A stretch of DNA of 64,000 bases, from the NCBI RefSeq assembly GCF_014203795.1, contig NZ_JACHJU010000001.1, forward strand, positions 1,302,001 through 1,366,000, written 5' to 3'. This document shows positions 17,844 through 27,117 of this stretch, piece after piece (position 1 is the first letter of the stretch; each line of letters starts with the position of its first letter). The notes below the pieces were generated by a model. That model saw only the letters and a list, made by a program, of their open reading frames with translations. It ran no database searches and was not told the DNA's origin. This stretch comes from Streptosporangium album. GTDB taxonomy: Bacteria > Actinomycetota > Actinomycetes > Streptosporangiales > Streptosporangiaceae. The position numbers and the translations under genes are program-made.

Positions 17844-18899
17844 GTGAGCACAGCGGTAGTCACCGCGCGGCCGCCGTCGCCCGGAAGACCCCGGACGGCC
17901 ACCGGGCGCAGGCGCCTGGCCGTGCTGGCCGTGCTGCTCGGCGCCCTCCTGGTGACGATCGTGCTGAGTGTCGCGATCGGCGCGAAGCCGGTCCCGCTGA
18001 ACGACGTGTGGCACGCGCTGACCGGCCCGACGGGGACCGAGAACGACATCGTCGTCCGGTCGCTGCGCATCCCCAGGACCGCCGTCGGCGTGCTGGCCGG
18101 GATCGCGCTCGGCGTCGCGGGCGCGCTCATGCAGGGCCACACCCGCAACCCGCTGGCCGACCCCGGCCTGCTCGGCGTCACCCAGGGCGCCGCGTTCGCG
18201 ATGGTGCTCAGCATCATGGTGCTCGGCGTCACCAGCCTGTACGGCTACATCTGGTTCGGCCTGGCCGGAGCCCTGCTCGCCAGCGTGGGGGTCTTCGCCC
18301 TCGGCATGGCCGGTGGCCGCGGCGCCCCCACCCCGGTGACGCTGGCCCTGGCGGGCACCGCGGTCAGCGCCTTCCTCTACGCCCTCACCTCGGCTCTGGT
18401 CCTGATGGACCAGCAGGCCATGGACGTCTTCCGTTTCTGGCAGGCGGGCTCGATCGCGGGACGGGACCCCGACGTCGTCTGGCAGGTGCTCCCGTTCGTC
18501 GCCGCCGGCCTGGTCCTGGCGATGGTCAACGCGCCCGGCCTCAACGCGCTCTCCCTCGGCGAGGACGTCGCCCGCGCTCTCGGCCAGAACGTCACCCTCA
18601 CCCGGACCGTCGGCGTGACCGCGATCACGCTGCTCAGCGGGGCCTCCGTCGCCGCCTGCGGCGCACTGGCCTTCCTCGGTCTGATGGTCCCGCACCTGGC
18701 CCGCCCGCTGTCCGGTCCGGACCACCGCTGGCTGCTGCCGTACTCCGGGCTGATCGGCGCCGCCGCCCTGCTCGGCGCGGACGTGGTCGGCCGGATGGTC
18801 GCCCGCCCCGGCGAGCTGGAGGTCGGCGTCGTGCTCGCCCTGATCGGCGCGCCGTTCTTCGTCGCCCTGGTCCGCCGCAGAAAGCCGGTCCGCCTGTGA
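17844..18899 (+). CDS. FecCD-family siderophore ABC transporter permease
   Basis: A 351-residue membrane protein of the FecCD family, with about nine to ten transmembrane helices. Diagnostic pieces are LRIPRTAVGVLAGIALGVAG, MQGHTRNPLADPGLLGVTQG, and GALAFLGLMVPHLARPLSGP. The GTG at 17844 is chosen over ATG 17811 because GAGAGGAG lies 5 bases ahead of it and the extra 11 residues have no binding site. Its stop overlaps the next permease start (GTGA). The pair forms the membrane channel of the importer, presumably as a heterodimer. Confidence 0.93.
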   Translation: MSTAVVTARPPSPGRPRTATGRRRLAVLAVLLGALLVTIVLSVAIGAKPVPLNDVWHALTGPTGTENDIVVRSLRIPRTAVGVLAGIALGVAGALMQGHTRNPLADPGLLGVTQGAAFAMVLSIMVLGVTSLYGYIWFGLAGALLASVGVFALGMAGGRGAPTPVTLALAGTAVSAFLYALTSALVLMDQQAMDVFRFWQAGSIAGRDPDVVWQVLPFVAAGLVLAMVNAPGLNALSLGEDVARALGQNVTLTRTVGVTAITLLSGASVAACGALAFLGLMVPHLARPLSGPDHRWLLPYSGLIGAAALLGADVVGRMVARPGELEVGVVLALIGAPFFVALVRRRKPVRL

Positions 18900-19972
18900 C
18901 CTCTCCCCCCGTACGGCTCGCGCACGAACGTCCGCTGCGGGCCGGCTCGGCCTCCTGGCTGCTCCGCGTGCGCTCCGTCGTCGTGGCCCTGATCCTGCTG
19001 GCGGCCGCGGTGCTGCTGATGGCACTCGGCATGCGCATCGGCGACATCCCGATGAGCGTCCCCGAGGTGTTCCAGGCGATCACCGGTGACGGCTCGAACC
19101 ACTTCGTCGTGATGGAGCTCCGGCTCCCCCGGGCCCTGACCGGCGTCCTCGTCGGCGCGGCCCTCGCCCTGGCCGGTGCGATCACCCAGGCCATCGCCCG
19201 CAACCCGCTGGCCAGTCCCGACATCCTCGGCGTCACCACCGGCTCCAGCGTGGCCGTGGTCGCGGCCATCGTGGCCGCCGGAAGCACCGCGGGCGGCGCC
19301 AGCGGCGCCCTGGCCTCCGTGGGCATCCCCCTCACCGCCCTGCTCGGTGGCCTGGCCGGGGCGCTGGCCGTCTACCTGCTGGCCTGGCGCAAGGGACTGG
19401 ACGGCTACCGCCTGGTGCTGGTCGGCATCGGCGTCTCGGCGGTGTTCACCAACGTCAAATACTGGCTGCTGACGGTCGGGGACGTCACCGACAGCAGCCG
19501 GGCCATGGTCTGGATCAGCGGTTCGCTGAACGGCCGGGGCTGGGAGCACGTCGTCCCGGTCGCGCTCGCGCTCGCCGTGCTCATCCCGCCCGCCCTCGTC
19601 GGCACCCGCTCGCTCGGCGCGCTGCGCTTCGGCGACGACACCGTGACCGGCCTGGGGATACGGATGAACCTCGCGAGAGGCCTGATGATCCTCGCCGCCG
19701 TCCTGCTCGCCGCGGTGGCCACCGCGGCCGCCGGGCCCATCGCGTTCGTCGCCCTGGCGGCCCCGCAGATCGCACTGCGGCTTGCCGGGGTGGCCCAGCC
19801 GCCACTGGTCGTCTCGGCCCTCGCCGGGGCCGTGCTCACCGCCGCGGCCGACCTGGCCGCGCGGACCCTGTTCAGTCCCGCCGAGCTGCCGGTGGGTGTG
19901 GTCACCGCCGTTCTCGGCGCCCCTTACCTGATCTATCTCCTGATCCGTGTGCGCAGAAAGGGACGCTCGTGA
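18896..19972 (+). CDS. Second FecCD-family siderophore ABC transporter permease
   Basis: A 358-residue paralogue of the first permease, about nine to ten helices, with [39 protein letters not shown] and [19 protein letters not shown]. It starts with GTG that overlaps the upstream stop by 3 bases and ends with a 4-base overlap to the ATPase gene, so the three genes are translated together. A 20-residue basic N-terminal extension ([16 protein letters not shown]) precedes the first helix. Confidence 0.93.
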   Translation: MTSPPVRLAHERPLRAGSASWLLRVRSVVVALILLAAAVLLMALGMRIGDIPMSVPEVFQAITGDGSNHFVVMELRLPRALTGVLVGAALALAGAITQAIARNPLASPDILGVTTGSSVAVVAAIVAAGSTAGGASGALASVGIPLTALLGGLAGALAVYLLAWRKGLDGYRLVLVGIGVSAVFTNVKYWLLTVGDVTDSSRAMVWISGSLNGRGWEHVVPVALALAVLIPPALVGTRSLGALRFGDDTVTGLGIRMNLARGLMILAAVLLAAVATAAAGPIAFVALAAPQIALRLAGVAQPPLVVSALAGAVLTAAADLAARTLFSPAELPVGVVTAVLGAPYLIYLLIRVRRKGRS

Positions 19973-20751
19973 GACTGCAGGCCGTCGACGTCAAGCTCGG
20001 TTACGGCGACCGTCTCATCGTCGACGGGCTCGACCTCGGGATCGAGCCCGGGACGGTGACCACGATCATCGGGCCGAACGGGTGCGGCAAGTCCACTCTG
20101 CTGCGCGCGCTGGGGCGGTTGCTGCGGCCCTCCGGCGGCGAGGTGCTGCTGGACGGCAAGCGCATCGACAAGATGCCCACCAGGGAGGTGGCCAAGATCC
20201 TGGGCGTGCTGCCGCAGGCACCGACGGCTCCGGAGGGGCTGACCGTGGCCGACCTGGTGGCCAGGGGACGGCATCCGCACCAGACGTGGTACCGGCAGTG
20301 GTCGTCCGACGACGAGGCAGCGGTCGGCGAGGCCCTGTCCATGACCGGCCTGCTGGACCTGGCGGAGCGCCCGCTGGACGAGCTGTCCGGCGGGCAGCGC
20401 CAGCGGGCGTGGATCTCGATGGCCCTGGCCCAGGGCACCGACCTGCTGCTGCTCGACGAGCCGACGACCTTCCTCGATCTGGCCCACCAGGTCGAGGTCC
20501 TGGAGTTGGTCCGCAGGCTCCACGGTGAGCACGGCCGTACCGTCGTCATGGTCCTGCACGACCTCAACCTCGCCGCCCGCTACGCCGACCGCCTGGTCGC
20601 CATGCGTGACGGCAGGATCGTCGCCGCCGGACCGCCGCACGACGTCCTCACCGAGTCCCTCCTCGCGGAGGTCTTCGACCTGGACGCCAAGGTGATCGAG
20701 GACCCGGTGGCCGGGACCCCCTTGGTGGTCCCGGTCGGCGTCCGTCACTGA
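19969..20751 (+). CDS. Siderophore ABC transporter ATP-binding protein
   Basis: A 260-residue FecE/FepC-type ATPase. Walker A is GPNGCGKST (about 35-43), the Q-loop is [11 protein letters not shown], the signature is [17 protein letters not shown], Walker B is [13 protein letters not shown] and the switch His is in [15 protein letters not shown]. It powers the import of ferric siderophore through the two FecCD permeases. The GTG start overlaps the end of the second permease gene by 4 bases. It closes the importer operon. Confidence 0.95.
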   Translation: MRLQAVDVKLGYGDRLIVDGLDLGIEPGTVTTIIGPNGCGKSTLLRALGRLLRPSGGEVLLDGKRIDKMPTREVAKILGVLPQAPTAPEGLTVADLVARGRHPHQTWYRQWSSDDEAAVGEALSMTGLLDLAERPLDELSGGQRQRAWISMALAQGTDLLLLDEPTTFLDLAHQVEVLELVRRLHGEHGRTVVMVLHDLNLAARYADRLVAMRDGRIVAAGPPHDVLTESLLAEVFDLDAKVIEDPVAGTPLVVPVGVRH

Positions 20752-20771
20752 CGGCACGATCGGCGGCCCCG

Positions 20772-20801
20772 GGTGCGTGCGGTGGTCTCCGGTGCGTGCG
20801 G
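20772..20801. repeat. Short direct repeat after the importer operon
   Basis: GGTGCGTGCGG occurs at 20772-20782 and again at 20791-20801, between the convergent ATPase and TetR genes. No clear terminator hairpin is seen in this gap. Confidence 0.5.
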
Positions 20802-20828
20802 CGCGCCCCTACGGCCGCCGGCGTCTGG

Positions 20829-21434
20829 TCACCGCGATGCTCCGGCGGGCCGGTAGCCGGCCTGCCGGAGCATCGCGGCGAGGTAGGTCTTGATGTCGTC
20901 GGCGCTGCCGGTGTCGGGGTAGGCGCCGAGATGGTGCAGGACCGCGCCGTTGAGCATCTCCTGCAGGATCCTCACGTCGCTCTCCGGCGGGAGCCGCCCG
21001 TCGTCGCGGGCCCGGCTCAACATGGTGCCCACCGCCGACGCGCGGTGCCGGCCGGGACTGTTCCGGTAGGCCGCGAGCAGTTCGGGATAGTCGTCCACGG
21101 AGCCGTAGAGGCGGCGCAGCATGCGGCGGTTCCGGGGCCGGCTGAGGTAGCGCGCCCAGTCGGTCAGCATGCTGTCGATATCCGGCCAGTCCAGGGTGGC
21201 GGGGTCGTGGTCGGTGTGCCCCGACTCGATCGCCTGGACGAGCAGGGCGGACTTGTCGGTGAACCTCCGGTAGACGGTGGCCCGCGTGACACCGGCGCGC
21301 TGGGCGACCTTCTCGATGCTGGTCTGGCCGGCGCCGCACTCGATGAGAAGGTCCAGCGCGGCGGCCAGAATGTCCGTGTCCGCCTGGCGGCTCCGCGGCC
21401 GCCCGGGAGGCCGCGGGGAGTCCGCGACGGTCAT
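20829..21434 (-). CDS. TetR/AcrR-family transcriptional regulator
   Basis: A 201-residue repressor. The N-terminal HTH (about 20-65) reads ILAAALDLLIECGAGQTSIE, then KVAQRAGVTRATVYRRFTDK. The rest is an all-helical ligand-binding and dimerisation domain of TetR_C type (ARYLSRPRNRRMLRRLYGSV). It is convergent with the siderophore importer and divergent from a gene remnant. A 10-bp-arm palindrome lies 59 bases upstream of its start, the best evidence for autoregulation. Its true target gene may have been the lost discoidin-domain gene or lie elsewhere. Confidence 0.9.
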   Translation of the reverse strand: MTVADSPRPPGRPRSRQADTDILAAALDLLIECGAGQTSIEKVAQRAGVTRATVYRRFTDKSALLVQAIESGHTDHDPATLDWPDIDSMLTDWARYLSRPRNRRMLRRLYGSVDDYPELLAAYRNSPGRHRASAVGTMLSRARDDGRLPPESDVRILQEMLNGAVLHHLGAYPDTGSADDIKTYLAAMLRQAGYRPAGASR

Positions 21435-21492
21435 GTCGGCCCGCCGCCGGGGACGAGCAGGCCCGTCCGGCCCATACGCACCATCCTTAATT

Positions 21493-21519
21493 ACGATACA
21501 GCGTCCGCCTGTATCGTAC
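21493..21519. promoter_or_regulatory. TetR operator candidate
   Basis: TACGATACAG (21493-21502) and CTGTATCGTA (21510-21519) are exact 10-base arms with a 7-base spacer, 59 bases ahead of the TetR start. This size and symmetry are typical of TetR-family operators, and the site probably overlaps the promoter. Confidence 0.7.
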
Positions 21520-21766
21520 CCGCGCGCGAGTGGCCGGCCGTTCCGCCCGTTGTGGTCCTGTCGCAGCCGCGGCCGGGCAGGAGCCCGCGAGCGACGGGAC
21601 CGTCCCGGCCGGATGGCCGACGGCGACGCCGCCCCGGCGACTCACGGCCTGACACCGAGTCAGGATCGGGTGCGGGCGATTATCGCACCGGCTCTTGATC
21701 CACTGTTGGTCCGAGCGCATGTTCCTCCCAACATTCGAGTGCGCCTCATGTTTTGGGGGTTCTCAC

Positions 21767-21982
21767 ATGCACGCACGTCTCCGGCGGACGATCACGGCGG
21801 CCCCAGCGCTCGCGATCTTCACGCCGGCATCCCAAGGCCGTCGACGGGACCCGACGACCCGCTGGTCGAGCGCGGCCGGCGACAACCAGCATCTCCAGGT
21901 CGATCTCGGATCCGCCAAGACCGTGGCCCGGACGGTGCTGCGCCGGGAGGCGGCCTACGGCTCGGCGTACTCGATCCAGACA
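21767..21982 (+). pseudogene. Remnant of a secreted F5/8 type C (discoidin) domain protein
   Basis: One frame starts ATG with a signal-like MHARLRRTITAAPALAIF, then jumps to DPTTRWSSAAGDNQHLQVDL and GSAKTVARTVLRREAAYGSA, YSIQTA. The second part is the front half of an F5/8 type C / CBM32 carbohydrate-binding domain (family pattern D-x-x-x-T-R-W-S-S ... Q-x-x-x-V-D-L-G ... W/REAAY...Y-x-I-Q). The joint between signal and domain is only a few residues long and the domain breaks off at the ftsY terminator. It looks like an internal and a 3' deletion of a much longer glycosidase-type gene. The rest of 21520-21766 holds no gene I recognise. Confidence 0.65.
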
Positions 21983-21983
21983 G

Positions 21984-22014
21984 CGGAACGCCCCTCGGGA
22001 AGAGGGGCGTTCCG
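21984..22014. terminator. Terminator of the smc-ftsY operon
   Basis: Arms 21984-21996 and 22002-22014 (CGGAACGCCCCTC and its complement) pair exactly around GGGAA, 19 bases after the ftsY stop on the minus strand. Confidence 0.85.
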
Positions 22015-22032
22015 GCGTTTCCGCGAGCGGGC

Positions 22033-23217
22033 TCAGTCTCCGAGGAGCGTGTCGACGAAGACCTCGGGGTCGAACGGGGCCAGGTCGTCGGGGCCCTCAC
22101 CGAGGCCGACGAGCTTGACCGGGACGCCCAACTCCCGCTGGACGGAGATGATGATGCCGCCCTTGGCCGTGCCGTCGAGCTTGGTCAGGGCGATGCCGGT
22201 GATGTTGACGACCTCGGCGAACACCTGCGCCTGGCGCATGCCGTTCTGACCGGTGGTGGCGTCGAGGACGAGCAGGACCTCGTCCACCGTGGCCTTCTTC
22301 TCGATGACGCGCTTGACCTTGCCGAGCTCGTCCATCAGACCGGTCTTGGTGTGCAGCCGCCCGGCGGTGTCGACGATCACCACATCGACCTTGTCCTGGA
22401 TGCCCCTGGCCACGGCGTCGAAGGCGATCGAGGCGGGGTCGCCCCCCTCCGGACCGCGCACGACCTCGGCTCCGACCCGGTCTCCCCAGGTCTGGAGCTG
22501 GTCGGCGGCGGCGGCGCGGAAGGTGTCGGCCGCGCCGAGCACGACCGTGTTGCCGTCGCCGATCAGGGAACGGGCCAGCTTGCCGGTGGTGGTGGTCTTT
22601 CCCGTGCCGTTGACACCGACCACCAGCACCACCGCCGGACGCTCACCGTGCGGCGAGACGTGCAGGGTGCGGTCCAGATCAACGCCGAGCTGGGTGAGCA
22701 GCTCCTCCTTGAGCAGGCCGCGCACCTCCTCGGGGGTCCGGCTGCCCAGCACCTTCACCCGGGTGCGCAGATCCTCGACCATCGCCTGCGTGGGCGCGAT
22801 GCCGACGTCGGCGGTGATCAGGGTCTCCTCGATCTCGTCCCAGGTGTCGTCGTCGAGACGGTCTCGGGAGAGCAGGTCGAGAAGGCCCTTGCCCAGGGTG
22901 CTCTGCGATCTGGCCAGCCGGGCGCGGAGCCGTACCATCCGGCCGGCGGACGGCGGCGGGATCTCGATGACCGGACCGGGGACGACCAGGGGCTCGGCCG
23001 GCTTGACCGGCGGAGGCGGCAGGGTGGTGGTCGCCGCGTCGTCGTCGGTCGCCCCCCGGGGAGGCGCCTGCTCCTCCTTGGGGATCGGCCGCACCTCGGG
23101 CGGAACCACCGGCGGCGGAGCCGTCCGGCCTCGCGGCCGCAGCAGCAGGAACATGCCGCCTGCCGCGAGCAGGGCGACGACGAGAACGATCGCGATTATG
23201 CCGAGATAGGCTTCCAC
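22033..23217 (-). CDS. ftsY: Signal recognition particle receptor FtsY
   Basis: A 394-residue SRP GTPase that docks ribosome-SRP complexes at the membrane. Unusually for FtsY in general but normally for actinobacteria, it starts with a transmembrane helix (EAYLGIIAIVLVVALLAAGG), followed by a Pro-rich acidic linker to about residue 95. The N domain is at about 95-185 and the G domain after it: GVNGTGKTTTTGKLA (G1), DTFRAAAADQL, DTAGR (G3), TKLDGTAKGG (G4) and FVDTLLGD at the end. It is downstream of smc with a 46-base gap, the conserved smc-ftsY arrangement. Confidence 0.97.
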   Translation of the reverse strand: MEAYLGIIAIVLVVALLAAGGMFLLLRPRGRTAPPPVVPPEVRPIPKEEQAPPRGATDDDAATTTLPPPPVKPAEPLVVPGPVIEIPPPSAGRMVRLRARLARSQSTLGKGLLDLLSRDRLDDDTWDEIEETLITADVGIAPTQAMVEDLRTRVKVLGSRTPEEVRGLLKEELLTQLGVDLDRTLHVSPHGERPAVVLVVGVNGTGKTTTTGKLARSLIGDGNTVVLGAADTFRAAAADQLQTWGDRVGAEVVRGPEGGDPASIAFDAVARGIQDKVDVVIVDTAGRLHTKTGLMDELGKVKRVIEKKATVDEVLLVLDATTGQNGMRQAQVFAEVVNITGIALTKLDGTAKGGIIISVQRELGVPVKLVGLGEGPDDLAPFDPEVFVDTLLGD

Positions 23218-23263
23218 AAGACCATAGTTTTCCAGACGCCCCAGGATGCTCCGACCCCCGGTG

Positions 23264-26200
23264 TCAGACCGGGTCGTGTTCCCTGAGACGCTGGCTGATG
23301 ACCTGTGTGACGCCGTCCCCGCGCATCGACACCCCGTACAGCGCGTCGGCGATCTCCATCGTGCGCTTCTGGTGGGTGATGATGATGATCTGTGACGTCT
23401 GCCGCAGCTCCTCGAACAGGGTCAGCAGGCGCTGGGTGTTGGTGTCGTCCAGCGCGGCCTCGACCTCGTCCATGACGTAGAACGGCGAGGGCCGTGCCTT
23501 GAAGATGGCGACGAGGAAGGCGACGGCGGTCAGCGACCGCTCACCGCCGGACAGCAGCGACAGCCGCTTGACCTTCTTGCCCGGCGGCCGGGCCTCGACC
23601 TCGACACCGGTGGTCAGCATGTCCTCCGGATCGGTGAGCAGCAACCTGCCCTCGCCGCCGGGGAAGACCCGAGTGAAGATCGTCTCGAACTCGCGGGCCA
23701 CGTCGTGGTAGGCGGCCGTGAACACCTGCTCGACCCGGTCGTCGACCTCCTTGACCACGAGCAGCAGGTCACGCCGGGTCTTCTTGAGATCCTCCAGCTG
23801 CGAGGTGAGGAAGGCGTGCCGCTCCTCCAGCGCCGCGAACTCCTCCAGCGCCAGCGGGTTGACCTTGCCGAGCTGGGCCATCTGGCGGTCGGCCGCCTTG
23901 GCCCGCTTCTGCTGCTCGTCCCGGGAATAGGGCACCGGGTCGCCGTCCACGGTGGGGACCGGCTGGTCCGGACCGTACTCGGCGATGAGGGTGTCGGCCT
24001 CGACGCCGAACTCCTCCACCGCCCGCGTCTGGAGCTGCTCCAGGCGCATCCGCTGCTCGGTCCTGGCCACCTCGCTGCCGTGCACCCGGTTGACCAGCTT
24101 GTCCAGTTCCCCGGAGAGCTCCCGGACCCGGAGCCGGACGGACTTGAGTGAGGCGTCGATCTGCCCGCGCGCCTGCTCGGCCTCGTCACGCTCGGCCGCG
24201 GCGCTCGCCAGCGACACCTCCAGCGTGCGCAGCGTCAGCTCGGTCCCCCGGACCACCGCCTGGGCCACCTGCGCCTGCCTGCGCCGCCGTTCGCGCCGGT
24301 CGGCGGCCCTGGACCGCTCCTCACGCTCCCGCTCGGCCGCGCGCATCAACCCGTCGGCTCTGCCCTCAAGTCCCTTGACCCGCTCCTCGGCCGTCCGTAC
24401 GGCGAGGCGGGCCTCCATCTCCGACTGCCTGGCCGCAGAGCAGATCTCGGCGAGCTCGTCGCGGATCTCGGTGGTGGGCTCCTCGTCGGCCCCTTCGGTG
24501 TCCTCCGCGGCGGCGAGCCGTTCCTCGAGCTCGGTGAGCCCGGCCGCGTCCCGGTCGCGTGCCTCCCGTGCCGCCCGCACGCCTCCGGCCAGCCGCTCGC
24601 ACTCGTCCCGTGCCGCCTTGGCCGCGGCACCGAGCTGGGCGAGCCGCCTGGCCGCCGCGGCGACCTGCTGGTCGGCGTCGCGCTGCCGGGCCCGGACCTG
24701 ATCCAGTGCGGCCTGCGCGGCGTTGACTCCGGCCTGCGCGGTCTGCACGCCCGTCTGCGCCTCGGCCACCTTCGCCTGGGCGGACTCGACCGCGAGCTGT
24801 GCCTCTCCCTCGGCCTCGGCGGCCTCCTCCATCGCCGTCGCTGCCTGCTCGGCGGCCACCCCGGCCGTGGTCAGGTCGGCCGCCGCCTCGTCCAGTGCGG
24901 CCCGCATCTGGAGCGCCGACGTGCCGCCGGCCGAGCCGCCCCTGGCGGCATAGGCGCCCAGCAGGTCACCGGAACGGGTGACGGCCCGCAGCTCCGGCCG
25001 CTGGTCGACCGCCTTCCTGGCGGTCGGCAGATCGTCGACGACCAGAACGTCCGCCAGCAGATGGGCGGTGGCGGCCCTCAGCTCGGCGGGGACGGTGACC
25101 AGGTCGACAGCCCATTCGGCGCCGGACACCGGCACCGGCCCCGACGGGCTCCGCACACCGTCGGCGGCGATGACCAGGGCGGCCTGTCCGCCGTCGGCAC
25201 TCCTGAGGAAGTCGATGGCGTCCGCCGCACACTGCAGGGACTCCACGGCCACGGCCTCGGCCGCCGCGCCCAGCACGGTGGCGATGGCCACCTCGGCGCC
25301 CGGCCGGACGGTCAGCATGGTGGCCACCGGGCCCAGCACACCGGCCAGATCGGCGGCGAGCAGCGTCGCACCGCCGTCCGCGCCCCTGACCAGGCTCAGC
25401 TCCAGCGCCTCGAACCTGGCCTCCAACGCGGCGACCTGACGCTGTGCGTCCTGGTCGGCCTTGCGCGCCGCGCCGAGAGCCGCCCTGGCGGCGCCGAGAC
25501 CGGCGTTCGGGCCCGCGACGGCCGCCTTGGCCTCCTCCACCACGCCCCTGGCCGTCTCGACGGCCTGCCGTGCCGCTTCCACGACCTCCAGGGAGATCTC
25601 CAGCTCCTCGGCGAGAGCGGAATCGGCCACCGGGTCCGCCTGCTCCTGACGGTCGTGCTCGGCCTGGGCGAGCTCGGCGCGCTGCTCGGCCTCCTCCAGG
25701 GAGCGTGCCAGTCGCCCGATCTCCTCCTCGGCCGCCCCCGCGCGGCTGCGCACGGCACCGACCTGCCCGCGGAGTCTGGCCAGGCCCTCCCGCCTGTCGG
25801 CGACGGCCCTGACCTGGGCGGCCAGTCGCCGCTCCTCGGCCGCCAGCGCACCCTCGGTCTCGGTGCGCTCGGCCACGGCCCGGGCCAGCGACTCCTGCTC
25901 CTCGGCGAGCAGCTCGGCCAGGACCCGCTCCTGCTCGCGGACCTCCTCGGCCTCGCGCTCGAAGTCCTCCGGGTCGCGCCCGCGCCGCTCCACGGCCGTG
26001 TCGGTGGCGTTGCGGTGCCGCTCGGCGGCCAACCCCGCCAGGCCCCGCAGGCGCTCACGCAGCGAGGAGAGCCGGAAGTAGGTCTCCTGCGCGGTGGCCA
26101 GGCGCGGCTGGGCCTCGGCCTCGGCCGCCTCCAGCTCGGTCTCGGTGAGCTGGCCCTGCTCCAGCTCGGTCTCCACCGCCGTACGGCGGGCCAGGACGGC

Positions 26201-26947
26201 CGCCTCGTCGGCGGACTCCCGCTCCAGCGTGGTCCGCAGGGTGAGCACGTCGTCGGCGAGCAGCCGGAGCCGGGCGTCGCGGAGATCCGCCTGGATGACG
26301 GCGGCCTTACGGGCGATCTCGGCCTGGCGGCCCAGTGGCTTGAGCTGGCGGCGCAGCTCGGTGGCGAGGTCCTGGACGCGGGTCAGGTTGGCCTGCATCG
26401 CGTCGAGCTTGCGCAGCGCCTTCTCCTTGCGCTTGCGGTGCTTCAGGACGCCCGCGGCCTCCTCGATGAACGCCCGGCGCTCCTCGGGTCCGGCGTGGAG
26501 AACCTGGTCGAGCTGGCCCTGCCCGACGATGACGTGCATCTCGCGGCCGATGCCGGAGTCCGACAGCAGCTCCTGGATGTCGAGCAGGCGGCAGGTGTCG
26601 CCGTTGATGGCGTACTCGCTCTGCCCCGCCCGGAACATCAGGCGGCTGATCGTGACCTCGGTGTAGTCGATCGGGAGCGCGCCGTCGGTGTTGTCGATGG
26701 TGAGCGTGACCTCGGCGCGGCCCAGCGGGGCCCGCGAGGAGGTCCCGGCGAAGATCACGTCTTCCATCTTGCCGCCGCGCAGCGACTTGGCGCTGTGCTC
26801 GCCCATGACCCAGGCGAGCGCGTCGACCACATTGGACTTGCCGGACCCGTTGGGGCCGACGACCGCGGTGATACCCGGTTCGAAGCGGAGAGTGGTGGCC
26901 GAGGCGAAGGACTTGAACCCGCGCAGGGTGAGGGTCTTCAGATACAT
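23264..26947 (-). CDS. smc: Chromosome segregation ATPase SMC
   Basis: A 1227-residue structural maintenance of chromosomes protein, which with ScpA/ScpB organises and separates chromosomes. The N-terminal head has Walker A GPNGSGKS (31-38) after MYLKTLTLRGFKSFASATTL. Two long coiled coils (about 165-500 and 680-1020) flank the hinge (about 515-670, LAADLAGVLGPVATMLTVRP). The C-terminal head carries the signature LSLLSGGERSLTAVAFLVAI and Walker B FYVMDEVEAALDD. The start at 26947 is fixed by the conserved MYLKTL opening; a longer frame upstream is Arg/Pro-rich and not protein-like. It leads the smc-ftsY operon. Confidence 0.97.
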   Translation of the reverse strand: MYLKTLTLRGFKSFASATTLRFEPGITAVVGPNGSGKSNVVDALAWVMGEHSAKSLRGGKMEDVIFAGTSSRAPLGRAEVTLTIDNTDGALPIDYTEVTISRLMFRAGQSEYAINGDTCRLLDIQELLSDSGIGREMHVIVGQGQLDQVLHAGPEERRAFIEEAAGVLKHRKRKEKALRKLDAMQANLTRVQDLATELRRQLKPLGRQAEIARKAAVIQADLRDARLRLLADDVLTLRTTLERESADEAAVLARRTAVETELEQGQLTETELEAAEAEAQPRLATAQETYFRLSSLRERLRGLAGLAAERHRNATDTAVERRGRDPEDFEREAEEVREQERVLAELLAEEQESLARAVAERTETEGALAAEERRLAAQVRAVADRREGLARLRGQVGAVRSRAGAAEEEIGRLARSLEEAEQRAELAQAEHDRQEQADPVADSALAEELEISLEVVEAARQAVETARGVVEEAKAAVAGPNAGLGAARAALGAARKADQDAQRQVAALEARFEALELSLVRGADGGATLLAADLAGVLGPVATMLTVRPGAEVAIATVLGAAAEAVAVESLQCAADAIDFLRSADGGQAALVIAADGVRSPSGPVPVSGAEWAVDLVTVPAELRAATAHLLADVLVVDDLPTARKAVDQRPELRAVTRSGDLLGAYAARGGSAGGTSALQMRAALDEAAADLTTAGVAAEQAATAMEEAAEAEGEAQLAVESAQAKVAEAQTGVQTAQAGVNAAQAALDQVRARQRDADQQVAAAARRLAQLGAAAKAARDECERLAGGVRAAREARDRDAAGLTELEERLAAAEDTEGADEEPTTEIRDELAEICSAARQSEMEARLAVRTAEERVKGLEGRADGLMRAAEREREERSRAADRRERRRRQAQVAQAVVRGTELTLRTLEVSLASAAAERDEAEQARGQIDASLKSVRLRVRELSGELDKLVNRVHGSEVARTEQRMRLEQLQTRAVEEFGVEADTLIAEYGPDQPVPTVDGDPVPYSRDEQQKRAKAADRQMAQLGKVNPLALEEFAALEERHAFLTSQLEDLKKTRRDLLLVVKEVDDRVEQVFTAAYHDVAREFETIFTRVFPGGEGRLLLTDPEDMLTTGVEVEARPPGKKVKRLSLLSGGERSLTAVAFLVAIFKARPSPFYVMDEVEAALDDTNTQRLLTLFEELRQTSQIIIITHQKRTMEIADALYGVSMRGDGVTQVISQRLREHDPV

Positions 26948-27117
26948 ACGGAAAATCCCCCATCCCGGTGTGCGGGAGCGACCGGGGCGCCGCGCCGCGC
27001 GTCGCGGCCCAGGCGCCGGGACCGGCGTCTTCCCTCGTCGCTCGCCTGGTCTGCGCTGCCTGGGAAGACTACCGTTCTTCCTCCGCGCTCGCCCGTGCAC
27101 CGCCTATGGTGCCCTCC

